Positions 41,098 to 52,896 of a stretch of 64,000 nt of DNA are shown here, piece after piece. Origin of the DNA: Fuscovulum blasticum DSM 2131 (GTDB taxonomy: Bacteria; Pseudomonadota; Alphaproteobacteria; Rhodobacterales; Rhodobacteraceae). The notes below the pieces were generated by a model that worked only from the letters and a program-made list of their open reading frames with translations, searched no databases and was not told the DNA's origin. Made by a program: the position numbers and the translations under genes. Numbering within the stretch: position 1 is the stretch's first letter; each line of letters opens with the position of its first letter. The stretch lies in the NCBI RefSeq assembly GCF_003034965.1, contig NZ_PZKE01000007.1:1-64000 (forward strand), given 5' to 3'.

Positions 41098-41098
<1 letters not shown>
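40694..41098 (-). CDS. glpU: Small membrane protein of the glycerol ABC transporter (DUF2160)
   Basis: 134-aa protein with about four predicted membrane segments (for example AALAAVMGAVLAALCWAV, WTFPIALFFWVIACLLIVM and the C-terminal ICLGYAIVVFWLV). It is conserved between the permease and binding-protein genes of this transporter class and called GlpU; its precise role is unknown. ATG 41098 shares a base with the glpQ stop. Confidence 0.88.
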
Positions 41099-42772
<1,674 letters not shown>

Positions 42773-42773
<1 letters not shown>

Positions 42774-43849
42774 CAGGCGGCCCCCCCTTCGACGCGCCAG
42801 TCGTCGGCATAGACATTGATGCGGTCCGGCGTGAACCGGACATGGGTCAGCGTGGTATCGACGGCCATGCCTTCCGGCGCGATCACGTTGACCGAAGTGC
42901 CGGCCACCTCGCCTCTGATGATGCGGTGGCGGCCCACGTCCTCGACCCGGCGGATGGTGATGGGCAGCCCGTCGCCCCGGGTCAGAACGGCGTATTCGGG
43001 CCGGATGCCGATCTGCGACTTGCCCGCAATCGGCGCATAGCTGGCGCCCAGCGGGACAGGTGCGCCCTGCACATAGGCGGTGTCGCCGCGGATGTCGGCC
43101 GGCAGCAGGTTCATCCCAGGCGATCCGATGAAGTAACCCACGAAGGTATGGGCGGGCCGTTCGAACAGATCTTCGGGTGTGCCCATCTGCACCACACGGC
43201 CATCATACATGACGACAACCTTGTCGGCGAAGGTCAGCGCCTCGGTCTGGTCATGGGTGACGTAAATCATCGTATGGCCGAACTCGCGGTGAAGCTGCTT
43301 CAACTGGGTGCGCAGCTCCCACTTCATATGCGGGTCGATCACCGTCAGCGGTTCGTCGAACAGGATGGCATTCACATCCTCGCGCACCATGCCGCGGCCA
43401 AGGCTGATCTTCTGCTTGGCATCGGCGGTCAGGCCACGCGCCTTGCGGTCAAGCATGGCGTCCATGCCGATCATGGCGGCGATCTGGTTCACGCGCGCCT
43501 TGATATAGGCCGCATCCATTCCCCGGTTCCGCAAGGGGAAAGCCAGGTTGTCGCGCACGGTCATCGTGTCGTAGACGACCGGAAACTGGAACACCTGCGC
43601 GATGTTGCGTTCCGACGTTTCGGCATCGGTCACATCGCGGTCACCAAACAGGACGCGGCCTTGGCTGGGCTTCAGCAGGCCCGAGATGATGTTGAGAAGC
43701 GTGGTCTTGCCGCAGCCCGACGATCCAAGCAGGGCATAGGCGCCGCCGTCCTGCCAGACGTGATCCATTTCCTTCAGGGCGAAATCCTGTTCGCCGCGCG
43801 GTTTCGGAAAGTAGCTGTGGGCCAGTTTGCTGAGGGTGATCTGTGCCAT
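42773..43849 (-). CDS. glpT: Glycerol ABC transporter ATPase GlpT
   Basis: 358-aa MalK-type ATPase with a C-terminal TOBE-like domain. Walker A is GSSGCGKTT and Walker B region is ILFDEPLTVID. The signature is shifted from LSGGQ to ISLGRGMV, a deviation seen in GlpT proteins of this transporter. It works with the more canonical GlpS as an asymmetric ATPase pair. Confidence 0.92.
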
Positions 43850-43851
43850 GG

Positions 43852-44940
43852 TCAGGCCGCCGCCGCATAGGCCGCCGGCGCGGCAAGCCGCCCCTCGGCA
43901 TCGAAGATATAGACATGCGCCGGGTCAAGCCAGACGCTGACCTCGGTTCCCGGTTGCAGGTCATGCACGCCATGCACCAGACCCACCCAGCGATCATTTC
44001 CGTGGGTCAGGTGAAGGAAGGTTTCCGATCCGGTGATCTCGGTCACGCCCAGCAGGCAGCGGAATTCGACGGTCTGGCCGGAATGTGTGTTGAGATGCAG
44101 GTGATTGGCGCGGAAGCCGGCGGTATAGCGCCCGTCTGGCAAGGCCGCGAAGGCGCCGTCGGCGGGGCTGTTGGCAAGGCCGCCGAAATTCATGCGATGG
44201 CCTTCCTTGAAGCAGGACACAAAGTTCATCGGCGGATCGCTGAAGACGCGCGCGGTCGTGGCGTCGGCGGGCTGGCGATAGACGGTTGGTGTGGGGCCGA
44301 ACTGGGTAACGCGGCCCTCCCAAAGCGTTGCCGTATTGCCGCCCAAGAGAAGCGCCTCTTCGGGTTCCGTGGTGGCGTAGACGAAGATGGCGCCGGATTC
44401 CTCGAAGATGCGTGGGATTTCGGCGCGCAGCTCCTCGCGCAGCTTGTAGTCAAGGTTGGCAAGCGGCTCGTCCAGCAGCACCAGCCCGGCTTCCTTGACC
44501 AGCGCGCGCGCCAGCGCGCAGCGCTGCTGCTGGCCGCCCGAAAGCTCAAGTGGCTTGCGGTCCAGCATCGCGGTGATCTTCAGCATCTCGGCGGTGGCCC
44601 GGACCGCCCGGTCGATTTCCGCCTTGTCCTTGCCCAGCAGACGCAGCGGAGAGGCGATGTTGTCATAGACCGACATGGCCGGGTAGTTGATGAACTGCTG
44701 GTAAACCATGGCAACCTTGCGGTCCTGAACGCGGACGCCGGTCACGTCGGCACCGTCCCATTTCAGGCGGCCCGCGCTTGGCACATCCAGCCCGGCCATC
44801 AGCCGCATCAGGGATGTCTTGCCTGACAGCGTGGGGCCGAGAAGCACGTTCATCGTGCCCTTTTCCAGCGTCAGTGTCGTGGGGCTGATCTGCATCTGCC
44901 CCTTCACGATCCGGCTGACGGCTTGCAGTTCCAGTGCCAT
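43852..44940 (-). CDS. glpS: Glycerol ABC transporter ATPase GlpS
   Basis: 362-aa MalK-type ATPase with signature LSGGQQQR and Walker B VLLDEPLANLD. The Walker A is GPTLSGKTS, lacking the usual Gly-rich SGCGKS spelling, a feature of GlpS. A TOBE-like C-terminus follows. ATG 44940 is preceded by AGGGGGAAGG; the longer frame to 45069 lies inside glpD. Confidence 0.92.
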   Translation of the reverse strand: MALELQAVSRIVKGQMQISPTTLTLEKGTMNVLLGPTLSGKTSLMRLMAGLDVPSAGRLKWDGADVTGVRVQDRKVAMVYQQFINYPAMSVYDNIASPLRLLGKDKAEIDRAVRATAEMLKITAMLDRKPLELSGGQQQRCALARALVKEAGLVLLDEPLANLDYKLREELRAEIPRIFEESGAIFVYATTEPEEALLLGGNTATLWEGRVTQFGPTPTVYRQPADATTARVFSDPPMNFVSCFKEGHRMNFGGLANSPADGAFAALPDGRYTAGFRANHLHLNTHSGQTVEFRCLLGVTEITGSETFLHLTHGNDRWVGLVHGVHDLQPGTEVSVWLDPAHVYIFDAEGRLAAPAAYAAAA

Positions 44941-44950
44941 CCTTCCCCCT

Positions 44951-46546
44951 TCACTCCGCCGCGGGGCTGATCGCCCCGTGGTTCGCCGCCTCGGCCATGA
45001 AGGCATCCAGCGTGGCAACCTGTTCTTTTGACATGCGAAGGCCCAGCTTCGTGCGCCGCCAGACCACATCTGCGGCGGCCCGCGCGAATTCGCGCGCCAT
45101 CAGCCAGCGCACCTCGGCCTCGGTCAGGGTGGCGCCGAAATCGCGGCCAAGGTCCGCGGCACTGGTGGCCTTGCCCAGAAGCGTTTCCGCTTCGGACCCG
45201 TAGGCGCGGATCAGGCGACCGGCCCAGTAATCGGTCAGGAAGGGGAAGCGGTCCTTCAGGCGTCGGGTCAGGGCGGCCACGCCATCATGCGGAAAATCGC
45301 CACCGGGCAGCGGAACCCGGGCCGTCCAGGCGCCCTTGGCCTGCGGAAAGAACGGGTGCAGCTTTTCCAGCGCGCTTTCGGCAAGGCGGCGGTAGGTGGT
45401 GATCTTGCCGCCAAAGACATTCAGCAGCGGCGCGCCGTTGCCATCCAGCGAAAGCACATAGTCGCGGGTGGCGGCCGTCGCGGATTTCGCACCGTCGTTA
45501 TACAGCGGGCGGACGCCGGAATACGTCCAGACCACATCCTTCAGGGTGACGGGGCGCGCAAAATACTGGCTGGCGAATTTCAGCAGATAGTCCCGCTCTT
45601 CATCGGTGCAGACCGCATCCTTCGCCGCGCCCTTGTGGTCCTTGTCGGTGGTGCCGATCAGGGTGAAGTCCTGCTCATAGGGGATGGCGAAGATGATCCG
45701 CCCGTCCGACCCTTGCAGAAAATAGCAGCGGTCATGGTCGTAAAGCTTCCGCGTCACGATATGCGATCCGCGGACAAGCCGCACGCCTTCGGTCGAATTG
45801 ATGTGCACCACGTTGCGGATCACATCTTCCACCCAGGGGCCGCTCGCATTGACCAGGGCATGTGCGTGATGTGTCCGAATCCCGTCCGGGCCTTCGGTGA
45901 TGATTTCCCAAAGTGCGCCTGCGCGGCTGGCCTGGGTCACGCGGGTGCGGGTCAGCACCGTTGCCCCGCGCTGTGGGGCATCGCGGGCGTTCAGGGAAAC
46001 CAGCCGGGAATCCTCGACCCAGCAGTCCGAGTATTCATAGGCATGACGGAAGCGCGATTGCAGCGGCTTGCCGGCCGGATCGCGCGTAAGATCCAGTGTG
46101 CGGGTGGGCGGCAGGATCTTGCGGCCACCAAGCGTGTCATAAAGGAAAAGACCCAGCCGGATCAGCCAGGCCGGACGGCGCCCCTTCATCCAGGGCATCA
46201 GGCGGCCAAGGGTTCGCCCGATGGGCGTGTCCCCCTCGAACCGGATGTCGGGGTGATAGGGCAGCACGAAGCGCATCGGCCAGGCGATATGCGGCATCGC
46301 CACCAGAAGCGTCTCACGCTCTTCCAGCGCCTCGCGGACAAGGCGGAATTCGAAATACTCCAGATAGCGAAGGCCGCCATGGAACAGTTTGGTCGATGCA
46401 GAGGAGGTTGCCTGCGCAAGGTCGCCCTGTTCGGCGAGCACCACCGAAAGACCACGGCCCGCGGCATCGCGGGCAATGCCGCAGCCGTTGATGCCGCCAC
46501 CGATAATGAACAGATCGGCCACATCGGGCCGCGTCGTCTGAGTCAC
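44951..46546 (-). CDS. glpD: Aerobic glycerol-3-phosphate dehydrogenase
   Basis: 531-aa FAD enzyme that oxidises sn-glycerol 3-phosphate to dihydroxyacetone phosphate at the membrane, feeding electrons to quinone. The N-terminal Rossmann motif is GGGINGCGIARDAAGRG, followed by SSASTKLFHGGLRYLE. First gene of the glycerol operon, divergent from glpR, with GlpR-type operators in the shared intergenic region. Confidence 0.95.
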   Translation of the reverse strand: MTQTTRPDVADLFIIGGGINGCGIARDAAGRGLSVVLAEQGDLAQATSSASTKLFHGGLRYLEYFEFRLVREALEERETLLVAMPHIAWPMRFVLPYHPDIRFEGDTPIGRTLGRLMPWMKGRRPAWLIRLGLFLYDTLGGRKILPPTRTLDLTRDPAGKPLQSRFRHAYEYSDCWVEDSRLVSLNARDAPQRGATVLTRTRVTQASRAGALWEIITEGPDGIRTHHAHALVNASGPWVEDVIRNVVHINSTEGVRLVRGSHIVTRKLYDHDRCYFLQGSDGRIIFAIPYEQDFTLIGTTDKDHKGAAKDAVCTDEERDYLLKFASQYFARPVTLKDVVWTYSGVRPLYNDGAKSATAATRDYVLSLDGNGAPLLNVFGGKITTYRRLAESALEKLHPFFPQAKGAWTARVPLPGGDFPHDGVAALTRRLKDRFPFLTDYWAGRLIRAYGSEAETLLGKATSAADLGRDFGATLTEAEVRWLMAREFARAAADVVWRRTKLGLRMSKEQVATLDAFMAEAANHGAISPAAE

Positions 46547-46604
46547 GCCAATCTCCTCCCAGTGGGGAGAGGTTGAAGCGAATCCGGGCAGCCGGTCAAT
46601 CCAT

Positions 46605-46642
46605 TTCTTTCGTTTATGCGCGAAATGAAATAAAACGAATTA
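46605..46642. promoter_or_regulatory. Candidate GlpR operator between glpD and glpR
   Basis: TTTCGTTT (46608-46615) and its complement-like AAAACGAA (46632-46639) form an inverted repeat, with GCGCGAAATGAAAT between them. DeoR-family GlpR proteins bind TTTCG-containing repeats. This is the only AT-rich stretch of the 271-bp divergent region, so it probably also holds the glpD promoter. Confidence 0.65.
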
Positions 46643-46817
46643 TGACGCGCCGCTGCCTTCTGGTTGGGCCGGCCCCGGAGAGGGGCCATGGGGCACAGGA
46701 CCAGATGCCGCGCTGCGGCATGTTTTCCAAGGGGATGGGCAGGCCATTTTCTGCCTTGAACCAGCGGTCCGCGCGGCCGAAGGTAAGCCACCAGAAACGA
46801 AGCAAAAGGAACGCACC

Positions 46818-47579
46818 ATGGCGCTCAGCTTCCGCCAGAGCGAAATCCTTGAAATCGCCCGCGCCGAGGGGCGCGTGGTCGTCGAGGATCTTGCCCACCG
46901 TTTCGACGTGACGCTTCAGACCATCCGGCGCGATCTGTCGGAACTGGCGGATCTGGGGCATCTGGACCGGGTGCACGGCGGCGCGGTGGCGCGCACGGGG
47001 GTTGCGAACCTTGGCTATGAACAACGCCGCCGCATGAACGAAGGGGCCAAGGCCGCCATCGCGCGGGCCTGCGCGGCGGCGATCCCGGAAAACTGTTCGC
47101 TGATCCTGAACCTTGGCACCACGACCGAAGCGGTGGCGCAGGAACTGCTGACCCATCGCAACATCACGGTGGTCACCAACAACATGAACGTGGCCAATTC
47201 TCTGGCCGTCAACCCGGGCTGCGAGATCATGGTGGCCGGGGGCGCGCTGCGGCGGTCGGACGGCGGCCTTGTGGGCGAACTGACCACGCAGTTCTTTGAA
47301 CAGTTCAAGGTCGATATTGCCGTCATCGGCACCTCGGCGCTGGACCGGGATGGCGATCTTCTGGATTTCGACCTTGCGGAAGTGCGGGTGTCGAAGGCCA
47401 TCATCCGGCAGGCGCGGAAGGTGTTCCTGGTCTGCGACCATTCAAAACTTGACCGCTCCGCCCCGGCGCGGCTGGCGTCGCTGTCGGAAATCACGGTCCT
47501 GTTTACCGATCAGCCGCTGCCGCCGGATCTGGCGCAGAAATGTGCCGATTGGGGCACGCAGGTGGTGGTCGCCGGTTAG
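46818..47579 (+). CDS. glpR: DeoR-family glycerol regulon repressor
   Basis: 253-aa regulator. The N-terminal DeoR HTH is RQSEILEIARAEGRVVVEDLAHRFDVTLQTIRRDLSEL, split by its recognition helix around TLQTIRRDL. A sugar-phosphate sensing DeoRC domain follows, with NLGTTTEAVA and VCDHSKLDR. Divergent from the glycerol operon it presumably represses, with glycerol 3-phosphate as the expected inducer. Confidence 0.93.
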   Translation: MALSFRQSEILEIARAEGRVVVEDLAHRFDVTLQTIRRDLSELADLGHLDRVHGGAVARTGVANLGYEQRRRMNEGAKAAIARACAAAIPENCSLILNLGTTTEAVAQELLTHRNITVVTNNMNVANSLAVNPGCEIMVAGGALRRSDGGLVGELTTQFFEQFKVDIAVIGTSALDRDGDLLDFDLAEVRVSKAIIRQARKVFLVCDHSKLDRSAPARLASLSEITVLFTDQPLPPDLAQKCADWGTQVVVAG

Positions 47580-47731
47580 AACCGGACGGCGCGCATGTCG
47601 CTGGCCGGGATGCCCAGGCGGGCAAGGGCGGCCTCGTCGGGCATCCGGTGCTGGCGCAGCGCGGCGCTGGCTTCGCCGGCGGCGGCAAGGGTCGAGGCGG
47701 CGTTCCCGAGGAAGCGGAACAGGCGGAGCAT
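47576..47731 (-). CDS. DUF1127-like small protein
   Basis: 51-aa protein starting MLRLFRFLGNAAST and ending ARLGIPASDMRAVRF. The tail matches the DUF1127 pattern (LxRLGIxxxDI). Its stop overlaps the glpR stop tail-to-tail. AGAAGG lies about 12 bp upstream. Small DUF1127 proteins of this group often act in RNA or metabolic regulation; function here unknown. Confidence 0.55.
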   Translation of the reverse strand: MLRLFRFLGNAASTLAAAGEASAALRQHRMPDEAALARLGIPASDMRAVRF

Positions 47732-47845
47732 TTTCAAGGGCCTTCTGGTTGCAGATCGTTCTGCCTGCAACATGGGGGGCTGACCGTCATGCTGCAACGC
47801 AGCAACGCGAATGTCCGCCATGACACCGACGCATGGCCCGCACAA

Positions 47846-47886
47846 GAAAAGACCCGGCGCGCGGCAGTCGCGGGCCGGGTCTTTCC
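47846..47886 (-). terminator. Terminator of the tctCBA operon
   Basis: Long stem GGAAAGACCCGG / CCGGGTCTTTTC with GC-rich inner pairing, followed on the minus strand by a short T tract. It lies 17 bp after the tctA stop. Confidence 0.88.
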
Positions 47887-47902
47887 GCAGCATGTCGGGC
47901 GG

Positions 47903-49426
47903 TCAGTCCTCGTCGCCCCCGAACTGTGACAGCGCCTTGCCCCGGCCGATGGCGCGCAGGACCAGCGGCAGAAGCAGCGCAATCGCCGACAGGGCCAGCA
48001 GCGTGGCCGAAACGCCGGATTGGAACAGTGTCGTCCAGTCGCCCTGGCTGATCGACAGCGCCCGACGCAACTGCTGTTCGGCCATCGGGCCAAGGATCAG
48101 GCCTACCACGACCGGCGCGATCGGATAGCCGAAGAGCCGCATCGCATAGCCCATGATGCCGAAGACCAGCAGCAGGCCCAGTTCGAAGGCCGACGGGTTG
48201 GCGCCGATGGTGCCCAGCGTGGCGAACATCAGGATGCCGGCATAAAGCCAGGGCCGCGGGATGCTGAGCAGTTTGACCCACAGCCCGATCAGCGGCAGAT
48301 TCAACACCAGAAGCATCAGGTTTGCGATCAGAAGCGAGGCGATCAGCGACCACACCAGACCGGGATTGGTGGCAAAGAGCAGCGGCCCCGGTTGCAGCCC
48401 GAACTGCTGGAAGCCTGCCAGCATGATTGCGGCGGTGGCCGTGGTCGGCAGGCCCAGCGTCAGAAGCGGCACCAGCGTGCCCGCTGCGGCGGCATTGTTC
48501 GCCGCCTCGGGGCCGGCCACGCCTTCGATGGCGCCATGGCCGAACTCTTCCTTGCCCGGCGATTTGGCCAGCTTGCGTTCGGTCGAATAGCTGAGGAACG
48601 AGGCGATGTCGGCCCCGCCCGCCGGCATCGAGCCGATGGGAAAGCCGATGAAGGTGCCGCGCAGCCAGGGCACCCAGCTCCGCTTCCAGTCGCTGCGGTT
48701 CATCCAGACCGATCCCTTGACGGCAATCACCTCGTCATCGGTGCCGGCATGGTTGCCGGCAATGGCCAGCGCCTCGCCCACGGCAAACATGGCAACGGCC
48801 AGGGTGGTGACCTCGATCCCGTCCAGCAGATCGGGCACGCCCCAGGCCAGGCGGGCCTGTCCGGTCAACTGGTCGATCCCGATGCAGGCCAGCGCAAGCC
48901 CGACGAACAGCGAGGTCAGCCCCCGCAGGGTGGAATCGCCGAAGGCGGCCGAAACCGTCACGAAGGCCAGCACCATCAGCGCGAAATAGTCGCGCGGGCC
49001 GAAGACCAGCGCCAGCTTCACCACATGCGGCGCAAGGAAGGCCAGCAGCAGCGTGGCAATCAGCCCCGCCACGAAAGAGCCGATGGCCGCGGTGGCCAAC
49101 GCCGGGCCGCCCCGGCCGCGGCGGGCCATCTTGTTGCCTTCCAGCGCGGTGACGATCGACGCACTTTCCCCCGGCGTGTTGAGCAGGATCGAGGTGGTCG
49201 ATCCGCCATACATGCCGCCGTAATAGATGCCGGCGAACATGATCAGCGAACCGGCCGGGTCCAGCCCGTAGGTCACGGGCAGCAAAAGCGCGACCGTCAG
49301 CGCCGGGCCGATGCCCGGCAGAACGCCGACCATGGTGCCCAGCGTGACGCCGATCAGCGCATAAAGCAGCAGCATCGGGTCCAGCGCGGCGCCGAGGCCC
49401 TGCATCAGGAAATCGAAGGAACTCAT
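47903..49426 (-). CDS. tctA: Tripartite tricarboxylate transporter, large membrane subunit
   Basis: 507-aa TctA with about 11-12 membrane helices and the family repeats [17 protein letters not shown] and [16 protein letters not shown], the two PG-type motifs at the translocation site. It imports a carboxylate using ion gradients together with TctB and TctC. ATG 49426 overlaps the tctB stop (ATGA). Confidence 0.95.
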   Translation of the reverse strand: MSSFDFLMQGLGAALDPMLLLYALIGVTLGTMVGVLPGIGPALTVALLLPVTYGLDPAGSLIMFAGIYYGGMYGGSTTSILLNTPGESASIVTALEGNKMARRGRGGPALATAAIGSFVAGLIATLLLAFLAPHVVKLALVFGPRDYFALMVLAFVTVSAAFGDSTLRGLTSLFVGLALACIGIDQLTGQARLAWGVPDLLDGIEVTTLAVAMFAVGEALAIAGNHAGTDDEVIAVKGSVWMNRSDWKRSWVPWLRGTFIGFPIGSMPAGGADIASFLSYSTERKLAKSPGKEEFGHGAIEGVAGPEAANNAAAAGTLVPLLTLGLPTTATAAIMLAGFQQFGLQPGPLLFATNPGLVWSLIASLLIANLMLLVLNLPLIGLWVKLLSIPRPWLYAGILMFATLGTIGANPSAFELGLLLVFGIMGYAMRLFGYPIAPVVVGLILGPMAEQQLRRALSISQGDWTTLFQSGVSATLLALSAIALLLPLVLRAIGRGKALSQFGGDED

Positions 49427-49923
49427 TTCACCCCCGGAAAGAACAGATGTTCAAGCGGGCCGGCGGGCAGGCTGAGCATCAGGAGCTGCGCGAAGACCAG
49501 CCAGACAAGGAATGAGGCGGCGATGCCGACCGGAATCGAGAAGGCAAGGTTGCGCTTGCCGAAGGCGCGGGCGGTGAAGGCGAACATGACGCCGGTTGCA
49601 ATCGAGAAACCGGCGATCTTGAGGGTGACAAGCTGGAACGCCAGACCGCCGACGATCCAGAACAGGGGCACCGGGTCTTGCCGCGGGCGGGCGGGAAACT
49701 TGCCCAGCACCGCCTCGACCGCCGTCCAGATGGCAAGCAGGACAAGACCGATGCCCACCACGCGCGGCGCACTGGCCGGGCCAACACCGGAATAACCGCC
49801 GCCGACATCGGCCAGACGGGCCGCATCGAACAGCAGCACACCGCCCAGACCGGCCAGAATCAGGGCGATGACCAGCGCCGCCCGGTCGGGGCGGCGCTGG
49901 AAGCGGAGATCATCCCCGTTCAT
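49423..49923 (-). CDS. tctB: Tripartite tricarboxylate transporter, small membrane subunit
   Basis: 166-aa TctB with four predicted helices and low sequence conservation, as usual. Overlaps both neighbours with ATGA junctions. Confidence 0.92.
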   Translation of the reverse strand: MNGDDLRFQRRPDRAALVIALILAGLGGVLLFDAARLADVGGGYSGVGPASAPRVVGIGLVLLAIWTAVEAVLGKFPARPRQDPVPLFWIVGGLAFQLVTLKIAGFSIATGVMFAFTARAFGKRNLAFSIPVGIAASFLVWLVFAQLLMLSLPAGPLEHLFFPGVK

Positions 49924-50861
49924 TTCACGAGGCCGATGTCCTTGAGGACAGCCGCGGTTGCGGCGATGTCGGCCTGAAGCTGGGCATCGAACTCGGGGCC
50001 GGACAGGTAGGTGTCGGCCCAGCCCTTCTGGGCAAGCTGGTCCTGCCAGCCCTTCGACTTCACCAGCTTCTCGATGTCGGCCGAAACCTTGGCCTTCTGT
50101 TCGTCGCTCAGGCCCGGCGCGGCCGCAACCATGCGCCAGTTCTGCAGCACCACATCAAGACCGGCTTCCTTGAGCGTCGGCGCCTCGACGCCCGGAATCC
50201 GCTCGGCCGAGGAAACAGCCAGCAGGCGCAGGGTGCCCGCTTCGACCTGGGCCTGGAATTCGCCCAGCGACGAGACGCCGGCCGTGACCTGGGCGCCGAG
50301 AATGGCGGCAAGGGCCTCACCACCGCCCGAGAAGGCGATGTAGTTGATCTTGGTCGGGTCAACGCCGGCCGCCTTGGCGATCAGGCCCACGGCGATGTGG
50401 TCGGTGCCACCGGCCGAGCCGCCGCCCCAGGACACGGCGCCGGGATCGGCCTTCAGCGCGGCAACCAGATCCTCGATCGTCTGTATCGGCGACGAGGCGG
50501 GAACCACGATGGCCTCATATTCACCCGTCAGGCGGGCGATGGGGGTCACGTCGGCCAGCGTCACCGGCGAGGCGTTGGTCAGGATGGCGCCCACCATGAC
50601 ATAGCCGCCGACGATCAGCGCATCCGGGTTTCCGGCGTTCTGGCTGGCGAATTGCGCCAGGCCGATGGTGCCGCCCGCGCCGGGCACGTTCACCACCTGC
50701 ACGGTGGGCGAGATGCCTTCGGCCTGCATCACCTCTTGCATGGTGCGGGCGGTCTGGTCCCAGCCGCCGCCCGGATTGGCCGGCGCCATGATGGTGTAAT
50801 CAGCCGCCGCCGGCAACGCCATGGCGCCCAGCATCAGCGCCCCGAGTGCGAAATTCCGCAT
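49920..50861 (-). CDS. tctC: Tripartite tricarboxylate transporter, binding protein
   Basis: 313-aa Bug-family periplasmic receptor. Signal peptide [20 protein letters not shown], then the ligand-loop motif [13 protein letters not shown] and [11 protein letters not shown], typical of TctC. The ligand is citrate or another di/tricarboxylate, not resolvable from sequence. First gene of tctCBA, 157 bp downstream of the SBP gene's stop. Confidence 0.94.
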   Translation of the reverse strand: MRNFALGALMLGAMALPAAADYTIMAPANPGGGWDQTARTMQEVMQAEGISPTVQVVNVPGAGGTIGLAQFASQNAGNPDALIVGGYVMVGAILTNASPVTLADVTPIARLTGEYEAIVVPASSPIQTIEDLVAALKADPGAVSWGGGSAGGTDHIAVGLIAKAAGVDPTKINYIAFSGGGEALAAILGAQVTAGVSSLGEFQAQVEAGTLRLLAVSSAERIPGVEAPTLKEAGLDVVLQNWRMVAAAPGLSDEQKAKVSADIEKLVKSKGWQDQLAQKGWADTYLSGPEFDAQLQADIAATAAVLKDIGLVK

Positions 50862-51001
50862 TGCATCCTCCCCTGGACCGGCGCCGTGTCGGGGCCGTGT
50901 CCTGTGTCTTGCCTTTGTGTGAAGGGGTGCCGGCCTCTCCCAAAGCCGTCCCCGTGCCGCCCCTCCTCCGGGGCTGCATGAGGCACATCAGCACAGAAAG
51001 C

Positions 51002-51017
51002 TGTCACGAACCTGTCA
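51002..51017 (-). promoter_or_regulatory. Candidate TctD-type direct repeat
   Basis: Two TGTCA copies at 51002-51006 and 51013-51017, an 11-bp period typical of OmpR/PhoB-family regulators. It lies about 140 bp upstream of tctC, at the SBP gene's end. Inferred from spacing only. Confidence 0.35.
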
Positions 51018-52097
51018 TCAGGGCGAAAGGGCCTGTTGCCAGCGTTCGATCAGGCGGGCGCGGGTGGCCTGGTCAAGATAGGCCAGCAGCCCCGGCCCCA
51101 CCGGAACCGGCTTCAGCCGCAGCCCGGTCAGATCATCCAGCGCGCCCGATGGGGTTTGCCCGCCGGCAACCTCAAGGCTGACTGCGGGCAGACGCAGGCT
51201 GTGTGACAGCTCGGCCTGGCCGTCGGGTGACATTAGCCAGGCCAGCAGCGCTTCGCCCAGATCGGGGTGTGCGGCGGCGCGCGGCACCAGCGCGACGCGC
51301 GACACCACCACGGTGAAATCGCGCGGCAGCGTCATGCCCACGGTATCGGGGTGCTGGCGGGCCCATTCGGCGACATATGAGCCGAGGAGGTTGTAGCCAA
51401 CCGCGATTTCTCCGGTCGAGATGCGGCTGAGGAGGTCGCCCGAAGTGGGATATTGCTGCACGCCAGAGGCCCCCATGGCGGCGATCACCTGCCAGATGCC
51501 GGGGAACAGATCCTGATCCCGCGCCAGGAACAGATAGCCCACACCCGACCGGGTGATGTCATAGGTGCCGATGCGCCCCCGCGCCTCATCCGGGTGGTCG
51601 GCCATCCAGCGCATCAGATCGGCGCGGGTGGCGGGCGGCGGGTGGTTGGCAAAGCTGGGGCGGTGCCAGGCAAAGACCGCCGGTTCATAGGTCAGCGCAT
51701 AAGCCGTTTCGCGCCACATGGCCCAATCGGGCCAGTCGGCGGTGTCGGGTGTTACCGTGCGGCGACCGTAGCCGTCATTCACCAGCTTGACCTGAAGGTC
51801 CATGGCCGAAGAGAACACGAAATCGGCCGTGCGCCCTGGGCCATCGCTTTCGGCAACGATGCGGTCATGGATTTCGCCGGTCAGCAGATCCTCGTATCGG
51901 ATCGAAAGGCCGGGGTGCGCTTTCTGGAAGGCCGCCAGCAACGGCGCTGCCAGCGCGGTATCAAGCGAGGAATAGACCACCATCTCGGTCGGCGGCGCCG
52001 CTGGGTCGGCGGCGGGAAACAGCGTGACCTCTGCCCGCAGGGCTGGGGCGACCAGCAGCAGGACCGGCAGCAGGACATGGGTAAGGCGCGCGCGCAT
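51018..52097 (-). CDS. Periplasmic ABC-type solute-binding protein
   Basis: 359-aa protein with a signal peptide (LTHVLLPVLLLVAPALRA) and the family-1/8 (iron, thiamine, phosphonate-like) binding fold: VVYSSLDTALAAPLLAAFQKAHPGL near the start. No ABC permease or ATPase adjoins. Genes of this type commonly sit next to TctDE-like two-component systems, where they may act as ligand sensors for the kinase. Divergent from the response regulator, 109 bp apart. Confidence 0.85.
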   Translation of the reverse strand: MRARLTHVLLPVLLLVAPALRAEVTLFPAADPAAPPTEMVVYSSLDTALAAPLLAAFQKAHPGLSIRYEDLLTGEIHDRIVAESDGPGRTADFVFSSAMDLQVKLVNDGYGRRTVTPDTADWPDWAMWRETAYALTYEPAVFAWHRPSFANHPPPATRADLMRWMADHPDEARGRIGTYDITRSGVGYLFLARDQDLFPGIWQVIAAMGASGVQQYPTSGDLLSRISTGEIAVGYNLLGSYVAEWARQHPDTVGMTLPRDFTVVVSRVALVPRAAAHPDLGEALLAWLMSPDGQAELSHSLRLPAVSLEVAGGQTPSGALDDLTGLRLKPVPVGPGLLAYLDQATRARLIERWQQALSP

Positions 52098-52206
52098 GGC
52101 CCAAGACTGCGGTCAATCCCCCGCCCGGCACAAGCGCGATGTTCACAAGCCGGTCCGCGCCCTCTAGTCTTTGGCCGGCACGGGGCACCACGAGGGGGGA
52201 AAGGCC

Positions 52207-52896
52207 ATGCGCATCCTTCTGGTCGAGGATGACCGGTCGCTGGCCGAAGGGCTGATGACGCTGCTGCGCCAGTCGGGCTATGCGGTCGATCTGGTGCATG
52301 ACGGCGCCTCGGCCGAGGCCGTCGCGGCGGCGGAAAATTTCGATCTGGTGATCCTTGATCTGAATCTGCCGCAAATGGACGGGCTTTCGGTGTTGCGCGC
52401 CATGCGCAGCCGGCGAAACACGGCGGCGGTCATGATCCTGACCGCCCGCGGCGCCCCCGAAGACCGGGTGCGCGGCTTGGACCTCGGGGCCGACGACTAT
52501 CTGATCAAGCCCTTCGACGTGGGCGAGTTCGAGGCGCGGGTGCGGTCGCTGTTGCGCCGGCAGGCCGGGCTGAAAAGCGCGACCGTCAGCTTCGGCCCGC
52601 TGGTGCTGGACCTGACCACCCGCAGCTTCACGCTGGACGGTGCGCTGCTGGACCTGCCCGCCCGCGAACGGGGCCTTCTGGAACTGCTGATCCGCAAGGC
52701 GGGCAAGGTCGTCGCGCGCGAGGTGATCGTGCAATCGCTGACCTCGCTTGAGGACGAACTGTCGGCCAATGCGATCGAGCAATATGTCTCGCGGCTGCGC
52801 AAGCGGCTGGCGCCGGCGGGGCTGACCCTGCGCACCGCGCGTGGCATCGGCTATTATCTGGACCACCTGCCGCCGGGGGCCGCCGATGCCGGCTGA
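52207..52896 (+). CDS. tctD: TctD-like response regulator (OmpR family)
   Basis: 229-aa regulator. The receiver has phospho-acceptor D51 (ILDLNLPQMDG) and the IKPFD lysine; a winged-helix DNA-binding domain ends in RGIGYYLD. ATG 52207 is preferred (MRILLVEDD start). It overlaps the kinase gene by 11 bp. Expected to activate tctCBA in response to tricarboxylate. Confidence 0.9.
   Translation: MRILLVEDDRSLAEGLMTLLRQSGYAVDLVHDGASAEAVAAAENFDLVILDLNLPQMDGLSVLRAMRSRRNTAAVMILTARGAPEDRVRGLDLGADDYLIKPFDVGEFEARVRSLLRRQAGLKSATVSFGPLVLDLTTRSFTLDGALLDLPARERGLLELLIRKAGKVVAREVIVQSLTSLEDELSANAIEQYVSRLRKRLAPAGLTLRTARGIGYYLDHLPPGAADAG

Noticed and set aside
48020-49795. 591-codon plus-strand frame opposite tctA/tctB
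   Set aside because: Antisense shadow; repetitive RRQ/GGH composition typical of reversed GC-rich genes.
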